A DNA stretch of 35,769 bases. Source: Dokdonella immobilis (GTDB lineage: Bacteria > Pseudomonadota > Gammaproteobacteria > Xanthomonadales > Rhodanobacteraceae). The position numbers and the translations under genes are program-made. The DNA lies in assembly GCF_900115085.1 (NCBI RefSeq), contig NZ_FOVF01000040.1, positions 1 through 35,769 of the forward strand, written 5' to 3'. Positions 15,722 to 24,902 of the stretch are shown in pieces; within the stretch, counting starts at the first letter, position 1; each line of letters starts with the position of its first letter. Under the pieces are notes generated by a model. It was given only the letters and a program-made list of their open reading frames with translations. It did no database searches and was not told the origin of the DNA.

Positions 15722-17038
15722 ATGCATGTCAAACGTTTCGTCGCGGCCCTTGCGCTCGTGCTCGGCAGCCCGTTCGCACTTGCCCAGACCATTCCAGGAC
15801 TCTCCGTGGTTGCTGTTCCGGGGAGCTATTCGGAGCCGGTTGCCGTGCGCGCGCCGCATGACGGCAGCGGCCGTCTGTTCATCGTGCAGAAGGGCGGTAC
15901 GATCCGCGTGGTCAAGAACGGCGCCCTGCTGCCGACTCCGTTCCTGACCGTTGCCGTGACCACGAGCAGCGAAAGCGGCTTGCTCGGCCTCGCCTTCCAT
16001 CCGAACTTCGGCCAGATCGGACTTCCGCACAACGACGAGTTCTACATCTCCTATACGCGACCCGGTGCGGATCCCCGGCTCGGTACCACGCCCGACCAGG
16101 TGATTGCGCGCTACACCGTACCCTCGCTCGGTTCGGATGTTGCCAATGCATCGGGAACGATCGTTCTGCGCACCCCGGATCTCGCCGGCAATCACAACGG
16201 TGGCGACATCCACTTCGGACCGGACGGCTATCTCTACTCGTCGATGGGCGATGGCGGCCCGCAGAACAATCCGCACGGATTTGCCGGCTGCCTGTGGAAG
16301 AAGCCCGCGGACTTCGATCAGGGTACCTGCGGTACGAACCCCACCGGCACGCAGTACTTCCTGCTCGGCAAGATCCTGCGCATCGATGTCGACAATCGTG
16401 GCGGCGCCGTCACCGCCGACATGTGCGGTTCCTCGGGAATCTCGCCGGCCCAGTATTCGATTCCGGCGGACAACCCGCATGTCGGCACGAGCAATACCTG
16501 CGACGAGATCTTCCTCTACGGATTCCGCAATCCCTGGCGATTCAGCTTCGATCGCGAGACCCACGACCTCGTTATCGGCGATGTCGGCCAGAACACCTAT
16601 GAAGAAGTGACCGTGCAGGCGGCAGGCGTCATCGGCGGCAACCACGGCTGGAGTCGCTGCGAGGGCCGCCATTACTTCGACGAGTCCGGCACCGGCACGA
16701 CCTGTCCGGCGGTGACCGGGACGATTGCCCCGGTCCTCGAATACAGCCATAGCTTTGGCTGCGCGGTCACCGGCGGCTATGTCTTCCGCGGCCCGTCCGC
16801 GCGCCTGCGCGGCACCTATTTCTACGGCGACTCGTGTGCCAGTGCGTTGTGGTACGCATCCGCCGGAGCTGCGCAGACCGATTGGAGTCCGTCGGGAATC
16901 CAGGATACGACGCTGAACGTCGGCGCACCGTATGGCTACGGTGAAGACGAATACGGCAATCTCTATATCGCCCAGTCCAACGGGACCGTATACAAGATCG
17001 TCTCCGACTTCATTTTCGACGACGGCTTCGAGGACTAA
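15722..17038 (+). CDS. Secreted PQQ-type sugar dehydrogenase beta-propeller with DGFED tail
   Basis: A 438-residue secreted protein with signal peptide MHVKRFVAALALVLGSPFALA, likely cleaved before QTIP. The body is a soluble glucose/sorbosone dehydrogenase propeller: ESGLLGLAFHPNF, the catalytic-type His158 in NHNGGDIHFGPDGYLY, and YGFRNPWRFSFD...IGDVGQNTYEEV. Eight or so cysteines suggest disulfides, as expected outside the cytoplasm. It lacks the PKD domain of the relative at 9952-11658 but ends the same way, SDFIFDDGFED. The ATG at 15722 follows GGAGG by 7 nt. It is followed by a ThuA-like gene on the same strand after 169 nt. Enzymatic function is inferred from the fold and the conserved His; a sensor or binding role is possible. 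Confidence 0.87.
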   Translation: MHVKRFVAALALVLGSPFALAQTIPGLSVVAVPGSYSEPVAVRAPHDGSGRLFIVQKGGTIRVVKNGALLPTPFLTVAVTTSSESGLLGLAFHPNFGQIGLPHNDEFYISYTRPGADPRLGTTPDQVIARYTVPSLGSDVANASGTIVLRTPDLAGNHNGGDIHFGPDGYLYSSMGDGGPQNNPHGFAGCLWKKPADFDQGTCGTNPTGTQYFLLGKILRIDVDNRGGAVTADMCGSSGISPAQYSIPADNPHVGTSNTCDEIFLYGFRNPWRFSFDRETHDLVIGDVGQNTYEEVTVQAAGVIGGNHGWSRCEGRHYFDESGTGTTCPAVTGTIAPVLEYSHSFGCAVTGGYVFRGPSARLRGTYFYGDSCASALWYASAGAAQTDWSPSGIQDTTLNVGAPYGYGEDEYGNLYIAQSNGTVYKIVSDFIFDDGFED

Positions 17039-17207
17039 AGCAGCCGCACCGCCCGCCGACTCGGCGCCGTGTTCGTGCTCCGCCGCCCGGCATGCCGAGG
17101 CGTCGGGGCCGCAACGGCAAGGCAAGGTGCCGGGCGCGTAATGCCGCGGCTCCAGCCAATGTGCACGTAACAGTGGCGCCGCGTGTGCGCCAAGGCGGGA
17201 GCTGACG

Positions 17208-18155
17208 ATGAACCCGACCCAACGCAGGATTTCGAGCCTTTGCGTGGCCCTTGCGTGGCTGGCGCCGATGGCCCCGGCGCAAACCCTGCCCGCCCATGCG
17301 CCGCTGCGAATCCTGGTGGTCAGCGACGAGGTCAATCCGCATGGCCTGCCACCGGAGCAGCTGACCCAACCCGGCGACATTTCGGCGGCCCTGGCCAAGA
17401 CCCCGGCGCTGCACATCGATGCGTCCGCCGAATCGCTGCTGGAGATCCCGACGAACCAGATCGAAGAGGCCAGCGCACGGCTGCTCGTTCCGCCGGATGA
17501 TCCCTCCGGCTATGACGTGCTGGTCTATTTCGCCCATCGGACGCCAGACAACGGCAACAACGACCAGGCCCGGCAGGAAGCCTTTGTCGCCGCGGTCAGC
17601 CAGTTTCTGGTCGCCGGTGGAGGCGTCGTCTCGTTCCACCATGGCATTTACGAGACTGCCGGCAAGACTTCGATGCAAGACCTGCTCGGCGGCCAGGCGA
17701 CCGGTGCGGTGCCATGGAACACGCAGTCAGGACAAAACGTGATCGCAACCCGGACTTACCACTTCGTGTCTCATCACGCCGTGCGGTATCCGGCGGCAGT
17801 GGACTACACCGATCCGGCCCATGGCATCCCGCCGGGCAACTATCGGAGCTTCAACAACACGCCCGACGAGCGCTACCCGAATCTCGACCTGCGTCCGGGC
17901 GCGAGCGGCATCGAGACCCTGTTTGCCAGCGACTACGACGAGGGCGGCACGACGCACGTGCTCGGCTATGAGCGGACCCTGCCGCAATGGTCGGGCGTCG
18001 TGCTTGTCTATCAACCCGGGGAGTACCAGCCGCATGCGCTCGGAGCCGGCGACAACAACTACCAGATCCTGCTCAATGCGATCGTGTACGCCGCGAACTT
18101 CCGCAGCGGCGACTGGATCTACATCGATGGCTTCGAAGGCGGTGGAGCTTCGTGA
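17208..18155 (+). CDS. Secreted ThuA-like protein with DGFE tail
   Basis: A 315-residue exported protein. A signal peptide (MNPTQRRISSLCVALAWL and on to APAQ) is followed by a ThuA-like (trehalose-utilisation, class I glutamine amidotransferase-like) fold. It shows YDVLVYFAHRTPD, the typical loop LVAGGGVVSFHHGIY, and the end block VVLVYQPGEYQPHAL...NNYQILLNAIVYA. ThuA proteins act on or bind sugars and often occur with secreted dehydrogenase propellers, as here. The C-terminus reads GDWIYIDGFEGGGAS, the tail it shares with the two propellers. The ATG at 17208 has GGGAG 7 nt upstream. Its biochemical role is unknown. Confidence 0.82.
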   Translation: MNPTQRRISSLCVALAWLAPMAPAQTLPAHAPLRILVVSDEVNPHGLPPEQLTQPGDISAALAKTPALHIDASAESLLEIPTNQIEEASARLLVPPDDPSGYDVLVYFAHRTPDNGNNDQARQEAFVAAVSQFLVAGGGVVSFHHGIYETAGKTSMQDLLGGQATGAVPWNTQSGQNVIATRTYHFVSHHAVRYPAAVDYTDPAHGIPPGNYRSFNNTPDERYPNLDLRPGASGIETLFASDYDEGGTTHVLGYERTLPQWSGVVLVYQPGEYQPHALGAGDNNYQILLNAIVYAANFRSGDWIYIDGFEGGGAS

Positions 18156-18182
18156 CGGGCGCCCGAAATCCCCGCCCCGGGT

Positions 18183-18785
18183 TCAGTTGCCGCCTTCTTC
18201 CTTCAGCGCAATCGCGTTGAAGCCATTGTCGGCGAGCGCGGCCTTGGTCGTTTCGAGTTCGCTGGCGCTCGCATAGGGGCCCAGGCGAACCCGGTTCCAG
18301 GTCTTGCCATTGATCGTGACCGGCTGGACCTGGGCGACGAAGCCGAGGATGGCGAGCTTGGCCTTGACCTCGTCGGCCGCCTTGGCCGAGGGGTAGGAGC
18401 CGGCCTGGAGCAGGTAGCGGGCGGATGCCGAGACGGGCGGGGTCGGCGAGCTTGCCGCCTTCTGGGCCGCCTCGGCGCGGGCCTTGGCAGAAATCTCCGC
18501 ATCGGGAATGACCACTTCCATTTCCGGGAGCACGGAGTAGAAATCGTAGTTCTTGCGTGGCTTGTCCCTGGCTTCGACCAGCGGCGGATCCGTTTCGCGC
18601 GGCGCGACCGCCTCGGGATTCGGTTGCGGGCCGGCCTTCTTGCGCAGCATCGGCGCCCAGTCGCTGCCGAGAAACAGCATGGCGACGACCAGGCCGAGTA
18701 CGACGCCGACGCCAAGCCAGATCCATGCCGGAACCGCGGGTCGGGAACCGCCGCGCGTCGCCTGTTTTCGGGATCGTGAAGCCAT
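18183..18785 (-). CDS. SPOR-domain membrane protein (FtsN-like)
   Basis: A 200-residue protein with a basic cytoplasmic N-terminus, one transmembrane helix at about 20-40 (WIWLGVGVVLGLVVAMLFLG), a Pro/Ala-rich periplasmic linker, and a C-terminal SPOR domain (about 122-196, with YLLQAGSYPSAKAADEVKAK and NRVRLGPY). SPOR domains bind denuded septal glycan, so a role in cell division or envelope remodelling is likely. The arrangement just downstream of argS (70 nt) is familiar from Gammaproteobacteria. The ATG at 18785 is preceded by GGAG 8 nt upstream. Whether it is the true FtsN orthologue is uncertain. Confidence 0.88.
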   Translation of the reverse strand: MASRSRKQATRGGSRPAVPAWIWLGVGVVLGLVVAMLFLGSDWAPMLRKKAGPQPNPEAVAPRETDPPLVEARDKPRKNYDFYSVLPEMEVVIPDAEISAKARAEAAQKAASSPTPPVSASARYLLQAGSYPSAKAADEVKAKLAILGFVAQVQPVTINGKTWNRVRLGPYASASELETTKAALADNGFNAIALKEEGGN

Positions 18786-18855
18786 CAAACTTTCTCCGGG
18801 TGATTCGGGTCAGTCCGCCGGGACTGGAAATTGAGCTGCGAGTACCGCCTGCGCG

Positions 18856-20538
18856 TCACATGCTCTGCGGCGCGGACACGCCAAGCAGCTCCAGGCCGTT
18901 GGCGAGGACCTGGCGCGCCGCATCGGCCAGGGTGACGCGCGCATTGCGCAGGTCGGCATCCTCGACGATGAACTGATGGGCGTTGTAGTAGCCATGGAAG
19001 GCGGCGGCCAGTTCGCGCAGGTATTGCGCGACCAGCTGCGGGTCGAGATTGAGCGCAGCCGACTCTACGACTTCCGGATAACGCGAGAGTTCGCTCATCA
19101 GGGTTCGCTCATGCTCGCTGTCGAGCCGGGCCAGGGCCGCGATTCCGACGCCGGCTTCCACCTCGATGCCGCGTTCGGCCAGCTGGCGATGCACGCTGCA
19201 GACGCGCGCATGGGCGTACTGGATGTAGTAGACCGGATTGTCGTTCGTCTGCGCGCGGGCCAGGTCGATGTCGAAGACCAGCTGCGAATCGGTCTTCCTG
19301 GCGACCAGAAAGTAGCGCGTGGCGTCTCGGCCGACTTCATCGATCAGGTCACGCAGGGTCACGTAGCTACCGGCGCGCTTGGACAGCTTCACTTCCTCGC
19401 CACCGCGCATGACGGTGACCATCTGGTGCAGGACGTATTCGGGCCAGCCCTTCGGAATGCCGACGTCGAGCGCCTGCAGGCCAGCGCGAACGCGATCGAC
19501 AGTGGAGTGATGATCGGCGCCCTGCTCATTGATGACGCGCTCGAAGCCGCGCCGCCACTTGCCCTCGTGGTAGGCCACATCGGGAACGAAATAGGTGTAG
19601 CCGCCATCCGACTTGCGCATGACCCGATCCTTGTCGTCGCCGAAGTCGGTGGTTTTCAGCCAAAGGGCGCCGTCCTTTTCATAGGTATGCCCGGCCGCGA
19701 CCAGTTCCTTCACCGTGTGCTCGACCTTGCCCTCCTGGTACAGCGAGGATTCGAGGAAATAGACATCGAAGGCGACTCCGAACGCACGCAGGTCGAGATC
19801 CTGCTCGCGGCGCAGCCAGGCCACCGCGAAGCGGCGGATAGCCTCGAGGTCGTCGGCATCGCCGGCGGCGCGGACGTCGATGCCATCGGCATGGACGGTG
19901 GCCCCGGCCAGGTAGTCGCGGGCGACATCCTTGATGTACTCGCCGCGATAGCCATCAGCCGGCCAGTCCGCATGGTCGGGATCGATCTGCCGGCAGCGCG
20001 ACTGGACCGAACGCGCCAGGTTGTCGATCTGGGCGCCGGCGTCGTTGTAGTAGAACTCGCGCGTGACGGCCCAGCCATTGGCATCGAGCACGCGAGCCAG
20101 GCTGTCGCCGACGGCGGCACCCCGGCCGTGGCCGACATGCAGCGGGCCGGTCGGATTGGCCGACACGAACTCGATCTGGGCCTTGCGGCCGGCGCCCGCC
20201 GTATTGCGGCCATAGGCGCCCGCCTTTTCGATGATCGTGGCGACTTCGGCGTGCATGGCCGCCGCGCCGAGGAAGAAGTTGATGAAGCCTGGACCTGCAA
20301 TCTCGACGCGCTCGACGCGGGGATCCTTTATCGCTGCGGCGATGGATTCGGCGATTTCGCGCGGCTTGCGTCCGGCTTGTTTGGCCAGGGTCAGGGCCAC
20401 GTTGCTGGCGAAATCACCATGCTCGCGGTTGCGGGTCCGCTCGACGACGAATACCGGATCGGTGCCGTCCGGCAGGATTTCTTGCGCACGCAGGGTTGCG
20501 AGCGCTCCGTGGATCAGCTCGCGCAGGGTATCTTTCAC
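18856..20538 (-). CDS. argS: Arginyl-tRNA synthetase
   Basis: A 560-residue class I aminoacyl-tRNA synthetase charging tRNA-Arg. It has the N-terminal Arg-tRNA synthetase additional domain, the HIGH-type motif HVGHG (134-138) in [20 protein letters not shown], the KMSKS-like segment KLSKRAG, and a C-terminal anticodon-binding helical domain ending [17 protein letters not shown]. Length is normal. Translation starts with GTG at 20538 and no good Shine-Dalgarno sequence; a -10 TACAAT lies 29 nt upstream. The SPOR gene follows after 70 nt and is probably co-transcribed. Confidence 0.96.
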   Translation of the reverse strand: MKDTLRELIHGALATLRAQEILPDGTDPVFVVERTRNREHGDFASNVALTLAKQAGRKPREIAESIAAAIKDPRVERVEIAGPGFINFFLGAAAMHAEVATIIEKAGAYGRNTAGAGRKAQIEFVSANPTGPLHVGHGRGAAVGDSLARVLDANGWAVTREFYYNDAGAQIDNLARSVQSRCRQIDPDHADWPADGYRGEYIKDVARDYLAGATVHADGIDVRAAGDADDLEAIRRFAVAWLRREQDLDLRAFGVAFDVYFLESSLYQEGKVEHTVKELVAAGHTYEKDGALWLKTTDFGDDKDRVMRKSDGGYTYFVPDVAYHEGKWRRGFERVINEQGADHHSTVDRVRAGLQALDVGIPKGWPEYVLHQMVTVMRGGEEVKLSKRAGSYVTLRDLIDEVGRDATRYFLVARKTDSQLVFDIDLARAQTNDNPVYYIQYAHARVCSVHRQLAERGIEVEAGVGIAALARLDSEHERTLMSELSRYPEVVESAALNLDPQLVAQYLRELAAAFHGYYNAHQFIVEDADLRNARVTLADAARQVLANGLELLGVSAPQSM

Positions 20539-20567
20539 GGCGGGATTCGGATGGCAGCGGGCTGGCT

Positions 20568-20596
20568 ATTGTAGGGCGCGCAGGCCAATACCGGAA
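20568..20596 (-). promoter_or_regulatory. Candidate argS promoter
   Basis: On the minus strand, TTCCGG (20591-20596) and TACAAT (20568-20573) are 17 nt apart, and the -10 lies 29 nt upstream of the GTG start. The -10 is a strong match; the -35 is weak. Confidence 0.45.
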
Positions 20597-20735
20597 CCGC
20601 GCGGGTATCCGCTCCGGAGCGTCGAGCGGAAAATGGACCGGGCCGTGCATGAGTTACCGATGGTTCCGTTCAAGATGCGAAGGAATGTCTGGCAAGCGCT
20701 TGTCCCACAAGCCTTTGCCGGAGACCACCCCGAGC

Positions 20736-20756
20736 TGTGGATAACTCTGTGGGAAA
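20736..20756 (-). promoter_or_regulatory. DnaA box 9-mer with adjacent near-match
   Basis: On the minus strand a perfect DnaA box TTATCCACA (20736-20744) is preceded, 3 nt away, by TTTCCCACA (20748-20756), which differs at one position from the relaxed TTWTNCACA consensus. A perfect 9-mer is expected by chance rarely in a window of this size and base composition. The location in a gene-free region upstream of argS makes DnaA binding plausible, but no dnaA or dnaN gene is near, so an oriC is not claimed. Confidence 0.4.
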
Positions 20757-21063
20757 GATGCTGCTGTGCAGCGGTGATTTGCAGGCGGATTGCGGCGCCG
20801 GCAACGATTGCTGAAGAAGCGATTCGCATAACGCATTGATTTTATTGAAGATCAAATCCAGGGCGCGGGCAGGGGGTGGGTCGCGTTGCGCGCATCCGGC
20901 CGAACCGCCGCCATGTGTATAGTTTTTGCTCGGACTTCGGCCTGCGGCCTCGTAGCTGAGCCAATTCCGGGGCGCTTCGGTGCGAGGTTCGAGCGGGTGG
21001 ATGCGCCCTGGCGATGCGCCAATCGGACCCGGCGTTCGGCCGGCGACCGATCCCGGGGCGTCG

Positions 21064-22128
21064 TCAGATCAGGCCGGCGACGGTTTCCCCGTAGGCCTGC
21101 AAGACCTGGCGGCCGCTCTCGGGTCGGCCGCGCATGGCAATGCGGGCGCGCAAGCCCAGGCTCAGCGACTTCAGTCGTGCGGCATTGTGTTCCTTGGCGG
21201 GACCGAAGGCCTGCCGGCCGAGCTCCGAATTGAAGCGGTGCAGATCGAAGAAAAATCGATCCTGGCCATCGGTCAGGAAACCGAGCACCGGTTGCGCGCT
21301 CTCGCCGGCATCCAGGTCACGTCGGCAGAGCATCTCACGCTCCAGGCAGAGGTTTTCCGCGCTGGCCGCGAAACGCACAAACGGCTCGGCGACATTGGCC
21401 GTATCGAGGTCGGCGGCGATCAGTGCGAGTTCGTGGGCATGCACGATCTTCGGGTCGTCACGCCAGCCTGGGCGGTGCTTGTCCAGTTTCTGGCTCAGTT
21501 TTGCGGCCAGCGCGCCGCCGGACTGGACCAACTCGGCGGCATTGAAGGCGGCGCCCCCGGGCGGCGGCCGTGCATCGAAGGTGCTGCCGCCGATGGTCAG
21601 GTCGAGGGCCAGGTGGATGTCGGCATCGGCTTCCCGTGAAAAGCCGCATTGCCCGAGCAGGCGAAAGGTTTCCTCGAGGCTGGCGCGCTCATTGGCGCCG
21701 ACCCCGGCCTGGTAGGCAGGCTCCTCACGCTGGCGAAGATCGTGGCATGCGGCGAACAGGTCGAGCACGCACCAGTCGCGCAGGCTCAGCGCGAACACGC
21801 CGTGGGTCTGGATCAGCCGGCTGATTCGTCCTTTCAGGATGTCGAGGATGTGTTCCTCGTTGTGGTACGCATGAAAGTCTTCGCTCAGACTGCCATGACG
21901 CCGGGCCAGGCGAACGAAGGCGATCCGGATCACATCGGCGCAACGGTTGAGCAGGGCGCGTGCGTCTTCATTGCCCGGGAGCAGGGGGGCCAGCTGCGCA
22001 TGCCGCTCCGCCAGCGCGTCCTCGAGCGCTCGCAGGCGACTCCCGGCAAGGGCGCGCGCGGCGGCGATATCGGGCAGTTCCACCTCGACGGCGTCTGCGG
22101 GATAGGTGCGGGGAAAACCGAATATCAC
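21064..22128 (-). CDS. Predicted HD-superfamily metal-dependent phosphohydrolase
   Basis: A 354-residue protein resembling the group of predicted HD phosphohydrolases with a YHNxxH motif. His89/His93 occur in HAYHNEEHILDIL, His129-Asp130 in FAACHD, and a downstream Asp at about 240 in AADLDTAN completes a likely metal site; NERASLEETFRLL matches the conserved NE.S segment. The substrate is unknown (nucleotide or cyclic nucleotide hydrolysis is usual for HD proteins). I chose GTG at 22128 because a TATACT -10 sits 34-39 nt upstream at 22162-22167, which would make a longer in-frame start at 22329 lie upstream of the promoter. The C-terminal 100 residues have no recognised domain. It sits between argS and radC, an otherwise core neighbourhood. 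Confidence 0.7.
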   Translation of the reverse strand: MIFGFPRTYPADAVEVELPDIAAARALAGSRLRALEDALAERHAQLAPLLPGNEDARALLNRCADVIRIAFVRLARRHGSLSEDFHAYHNEEHILDILKGRISRLIQTHGVFALSLRDWCVLDLFAACHDLRQREEPAYQAGVGANERASLEETFRLLGQCGFSREADADIHLALDLTIGGSTFDARPPPGGAAFNAAELVQSGGALAAKLSQKLDKHRPGWRDDPKIVHAHELALIAADLDTANVAEPFVRFAASAENLCLEREMLCRRDLDAGESAQPVLGFLTDGQDRFFFDLHRFNSELGRQAFGPAKEHNAARLKSLSLGLRARIAMRGRPESGRQVLQAYGETVAGLI

Positions 22129-22161
22129 TTGGCGCTTCAGCCCCTTGCCGAATTCGCCACG

Positions 22162-22167
22162 AGTATA
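22162..22167 (-). promoter_or_regulatory. Candidate -10 box for the HD-domain gene
   Basis: TATACT on the minus strand lies 34 nt upstream of the chosen GTG start. No clear -35 is present at 16-18 nt. Its position helped decide the start codon. Confidence 0.4.
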
Positions 22168-22367
22168 GTGCGAGGCCGTTCGCAGGGCACCATTGCGCAG
22201 CGCGGCCCGACTGGCCGAGGCCGGGGTCCTGCGGGCATTCCGGCCTGCGGCCAGCCACGATCCAACCGGTCCATGTCTGGATCGCCCTGCCTCGACGCTG
22301 ACCTGCCGATCGTCCGCTCGGCACGCCACAAACGCGTGCTCGAGCTGAACGAAGGGTCAGCGAGGAC

Positions 22368-23030
22368 CTAGATCCAGCCGCGGCGTGCAAGCGAAGTGGG
22401 AGCCCCGGTTCCGATCACGAAATGGTCGAGTACGCGAATGTCCACCAGGGCCAACGCGTCGCGCAGGCGCAAGGTGATCGCGCGGTCGGCGGCGCTGGGC
22501 TCGGCGACCCCGGATGGATGGTTGTGGGCGAAGATGACGGCAGCGGCATTGTGTGCCAGGCAGTGCCTGACCACCTCGCGTGGGTGCACGCTGGCGCCAT
22601 CGATGGTGCCGCGGAACAGCTCCTCGAAGGCAATCACCCGGTGCCTGTTGTCGAGAAAGAGGCAGGCGAACACCTCATACGGATACGACGTCAATCGGGA
22701 CTTCAGATAGCGCGCGCTGGCATCCGGATCGGTCAGGGCTTCACCTTCGCGCAATTCGGAATCAAGGAAGCGGCGACCGATTTCAAGGGCGGCCTGGACC
22801 CGGCACCAGGTGACGGGCCCCAATCCGGACTTGCGCTGCGGCGCCAGCAGCAGCGGCTTGAGGCCACCGGCGCTGGCGAGCAGGGTGCGTCCCACATCGA
22901 CGGCGTTCGTGCCACGTCGGCCCGAGCCGATGAAGACCGCCAGCAGTTCGGCGTCCGACAGGCTGGCGCTGCCACGGGCGCGCAACTTTTCACGGGGTCT
23001 TTCGGTGTCCGGCCAGTCGCGAATGCTCAT
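22368..23030 (-). CDS. radC: RadC family (UPF0758) JAB/MPN metalloprotein
   Basis: A 220-residue RadC protein. An N-terminal helix-hairpin region ([20 protein letters not shown]) is followed by the JAB/MPN+ domain with an intact JAMM metal motif: [14 protein letters not shown], giving His169, His171 and Asp182, plus an upstream Glu in [10 protein letters not shown]. Despite the name, a direct DNA-repair role is doubtful for this family. The ATG at 23030 is preceded directly by an in-frame GTG; no clear Shine-Dalgarno sequence is seen. It is divergent from coaBC, a common arrangement in Gammaproteobacteria. Confidence 0.94.
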   Translation of the reverse strand: MSIRDWPDTERPREKLRARGSASLSDAELLAVFIGSGRRGTNAVDVGRTLLASAGGLKPLLLAPQRKSGLGPVTWCRVQAALEIGRRFLDSELREGEALTDPDASARYLKSRLTSYPYEVFACLFLDNRHRVIAFEELFRGTIDGASVHPREVVRHCLAHNAAAVIFAHNHPSGVAEPSAADRAITLRLRDALALVDIRVLDHFVIGTGAPTSLARRGWI

Positions 23031-23132
23031 CACAAGTTACTTGCTGCAGGTGGGAATGCCACTTTAGATGTCGAAATAACCATGCCGCAGCGGTCGGACT
23101 CGGAAATTTGGGTAAGCTAGTAGCCCTTCGGG

Positions 23133-24374
23133 ATGTCAGAAATCTCCTACATGAGCAATGCTTCGCTGCAACGCGTGCGGGTCCTGCTGGGCGTCACCGG
23201 CGGCATTGCCGCCTACAAGGCCGCCGAGCTCGTGCGCCGTCTGCGCGATGCAGGCGCCGAGGTGCGCGTGGTTCTGACCGAGAATGCAAGTCGCTTCGTG
23301 ACCGCGATGACCTTCCAGGCGCTGTCCGGAAATCCGGTGCGCAGCAGTCTCTGGGACGAGGGTGCGGAAGCGGCGATGGGGCATATCGAACTGGCACGAT
23401 GGGCGGACGAAATCCTGGTTGCGCCGGCTTCGGCGGATACGATTGCCCGGCTAGCCCAGGGGCGCGCCGATGACCTGCTCAGTACCCTCGTGCTGGCGTC
23501 TTCGGCCCCCCTTTCGGTCGCCCCGGCGATGAACCAGCAGATGTGGGCCCAACCCGCCACGCGCGCGAACATCGACCTGCTGCGCCAGCGGGGCGTGCGC
23601 GTGCTGGGCCCGGCATCCGGCAGCCAGGCCTGTGGTGACGTCGGTGAGGGCCGCCTGCTCGAGCCCGGCGAACTTGTTGAGGCCATGCTCAAGGCGCGCG
23701 GACCGCGCTCGCTGGACGGCCTGAGCGTGCTGGTCAGCGCGGGTCCGACCTACGAAGACATCGATCCGGTGCGCTTCATCGGCAATCGCAGTTCCGGCCG
23801 CATGGGCTTCGCCGTCGCCGCGGCCGCGGTCCAGGCCGGCGCCCGGGTACGCCTCGTGGCCGGGCCGGTGGCCTTGGCCACGCCGGCCGGCGTCGAGCGC
23901 ATCGACGTGCGCAGCGCCCGGCAGATGCGCGACGCCGTCGTCGCCAGTGCGGCGGACAGCGATATCTTCATCTCCGCGGCTGCCGTGGGCGACTACCGGC
24001 CGCAAGCCGTATCGCCGGCGAAACTGAAGAAGTCCGGCAAGGCGTTGGCGCTCGAGCTGGTGCAGAATCCCGACATCCTGGCCGAACTCGCCGCCCAGGC
24101 CGCGCACCCGTTCCTGGTCGGCTTCGCCGCCGAAACCAATGACCTCGAGCACTACGCCCGCGAGAAGCTGGAACGCAAGGGGCTGGATCTGATCGCCGCC
24201 AATCGGGTCGGCGAGGAACTGGGCTTCGAATGCAGCGAGAACGCGCTGCTGCTGCTCTGGCCCGGGGGGCGCGAGGAACTCGGCATGGCCGAAAAGGGCG
24301 TTCTGGCGAAGGCCCTGATCGAGCGGGTCGCCACGCTCCATGCGGCCGCCCGTGGCAAGCGGGGGCGCGGATGA
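23133..24374 (+). CDS. coaBC: Bifunctional phosphopantothenoylcysteine synthetase/decarboxylase
   Basis: A 413-residue bifunctional enzyme of coenzyme A synthesis: CoaB joins 4'-phosphopantothenate with cysteine, and CoaC decarboxylates the product. The N-terminal flavoprotein half has [17 protein letters not shown], catalytic His84 ([11 protein letters not shown]), the PAMNQQMW motif and Cys167 in ACGDVGEGR. The C-terminal half has [20 protein letters not shown] with the conserved Asn218, and the KLKKSGK loop. Starts at 23133 and 23151 are both possible; neither has a strong Shine-Dalgarno sequence. The stop overlaps dut by 4 nt (ATGA). Confidence 0.96.
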   Translation: MSEISYMSNASLQRVRVLLGVTGGIAAYKAAELVRRLRDAGAEVRVVLTENASRFVTAMTFQALSGNPVRSSLWDEGAEAAMGHIELARWADEILVAPASADTIARLAQGRADDLLSTLVLASSAPLSVAPAMNQQMWAQPATRANIDLLRQRGVRVLGPASGSQACGDVGEGRLLEPGELVEAMLKARGPRSLDGLSVLVSAGPTYEDIDPVRFIGNRSSGRMGFAVAAAAVQAGARVRLVAGPVALATPAGVERIDVRSARQMRDAVVASAADSDIFISAAAVGDYRPQAVSPAKLKKSGKALALELVQNPDILAELAAQAAHPFLVGFAAETNDLEHYAREKLERKGLDLIAANRVGEELGFECSENALLLLWPGGREELGMAEKGVLAKALIERVATLHAAARGKRGRG

Positions 24375-24829
24375 CGGTTCCGATCGAGCTGGTTGTCCTC
24401 GATGCGCGCCTGGGTCGGGAGTTTCCGCTGCCCGAATATGCGACGATCGCATCCGCAGGCATGGATCTTCGCGCCATGGTCGATGCGCCATTGCGTCTCG
24501 AGTCCGGGGCGTCGGCGCTGATACCGAGCGGCGTGGCCATCCACATTGGAGATCCCGCCTTGTGTGCGATCATCCTGCCGCGATCGGGGCTCGGTCACAA
24601 ACATGGCATCGTGCTGGGCAATGGCACGGGCCTCATCGATGCGGACTACCAGGGGCCACTGTTGATCTCCTGCCTGAATCGATCGGCCGAAGCATTTACC
24701 GTTGCGCCAGGGGAGCGCATAGCCCAGTTGGTGTTCATGCCCGTTGCGAGGGCCGAGTTCAGGATCGTCGAGTCTTTTGCACCCAGTGTTCGAGGCGTCG
24801 GGGGGTTCGGCAGTTCGGGAACCAGATAG
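24371..24829 (+). CDS. dut: dUTP diphosphatase (dUTPase)
   Basis: A 152-residue trimeric dUTPase that hydrolyses dUTP to dUMP and PPi. All five motifs are present: ASAGMDLRA (1), PRSGLG (2), [17 protein letters not shown] with the catalytic Asp (3), [12 protein letters not shown] (4) and the flexible C-terminal [11 protein letters not shown] (5). Length equals E. coli Dut. The ATG overlaps the coaBC stop, so the two are translationally coupled, as in many Gammaproteobacteria. A TATAAG box lies further downstream, before the algC-like gene. Confidence 0.96.
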   Translation: MTVPIELVVLDARLGREFPLPEYATIASAGMDLRAMVDAPLRLESGASALIPSGVAIHIGDPALCAIILPRSGLGHKHGIVLGNGTGLIDADYQGPLLISCLNRSAEAFTVAPGERIAQLVFMPVARAEFRIVESFAPSVRGVGGFGSSGTR

Positions 24830-24902
24830 ACGTTTGAACCTTCGAACGCCTACGGCGGACCGCGAAATGGCATGCTGCGTGCCTTCAGTTGCCTTGTTAG
24901 GC

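Larger units (their letters stand above)
20539..21063. other. 525-nt gene-free region with DnaA-box-like sites
   Basis: I see no credible gene between argS and the HD-domain gene. Visible items are the argS promoter, a perfect 6-bp-arm hairpin GCTTGT-CCC-ACAAGC (20698-20712), the DnaA-box-like pair at 20736-20756, a relatively AT-rich stretch at about 20820-20860 (unusual in this window), and a TATAGT/ACTATA hexamer near 20918-20923 that could serve as a -10 on either strand. Some of this may be regulatory DNA for argS. Confidence 0.45.

Noticed and set aside
20945-20995. tRNA-like words (TAGCTGAGC followed by GGTTCGA)
   Set aside because: Spacing of about 31 nt between the D-loop-like and T-loop-like words is too short for a tRNA and no acceptor stem pairs.
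24831-24848. Inverted repeat after dut as an intrinsic terminator
   Set aside because: Arms are short, the loop would be tiny, and no T-run follows.
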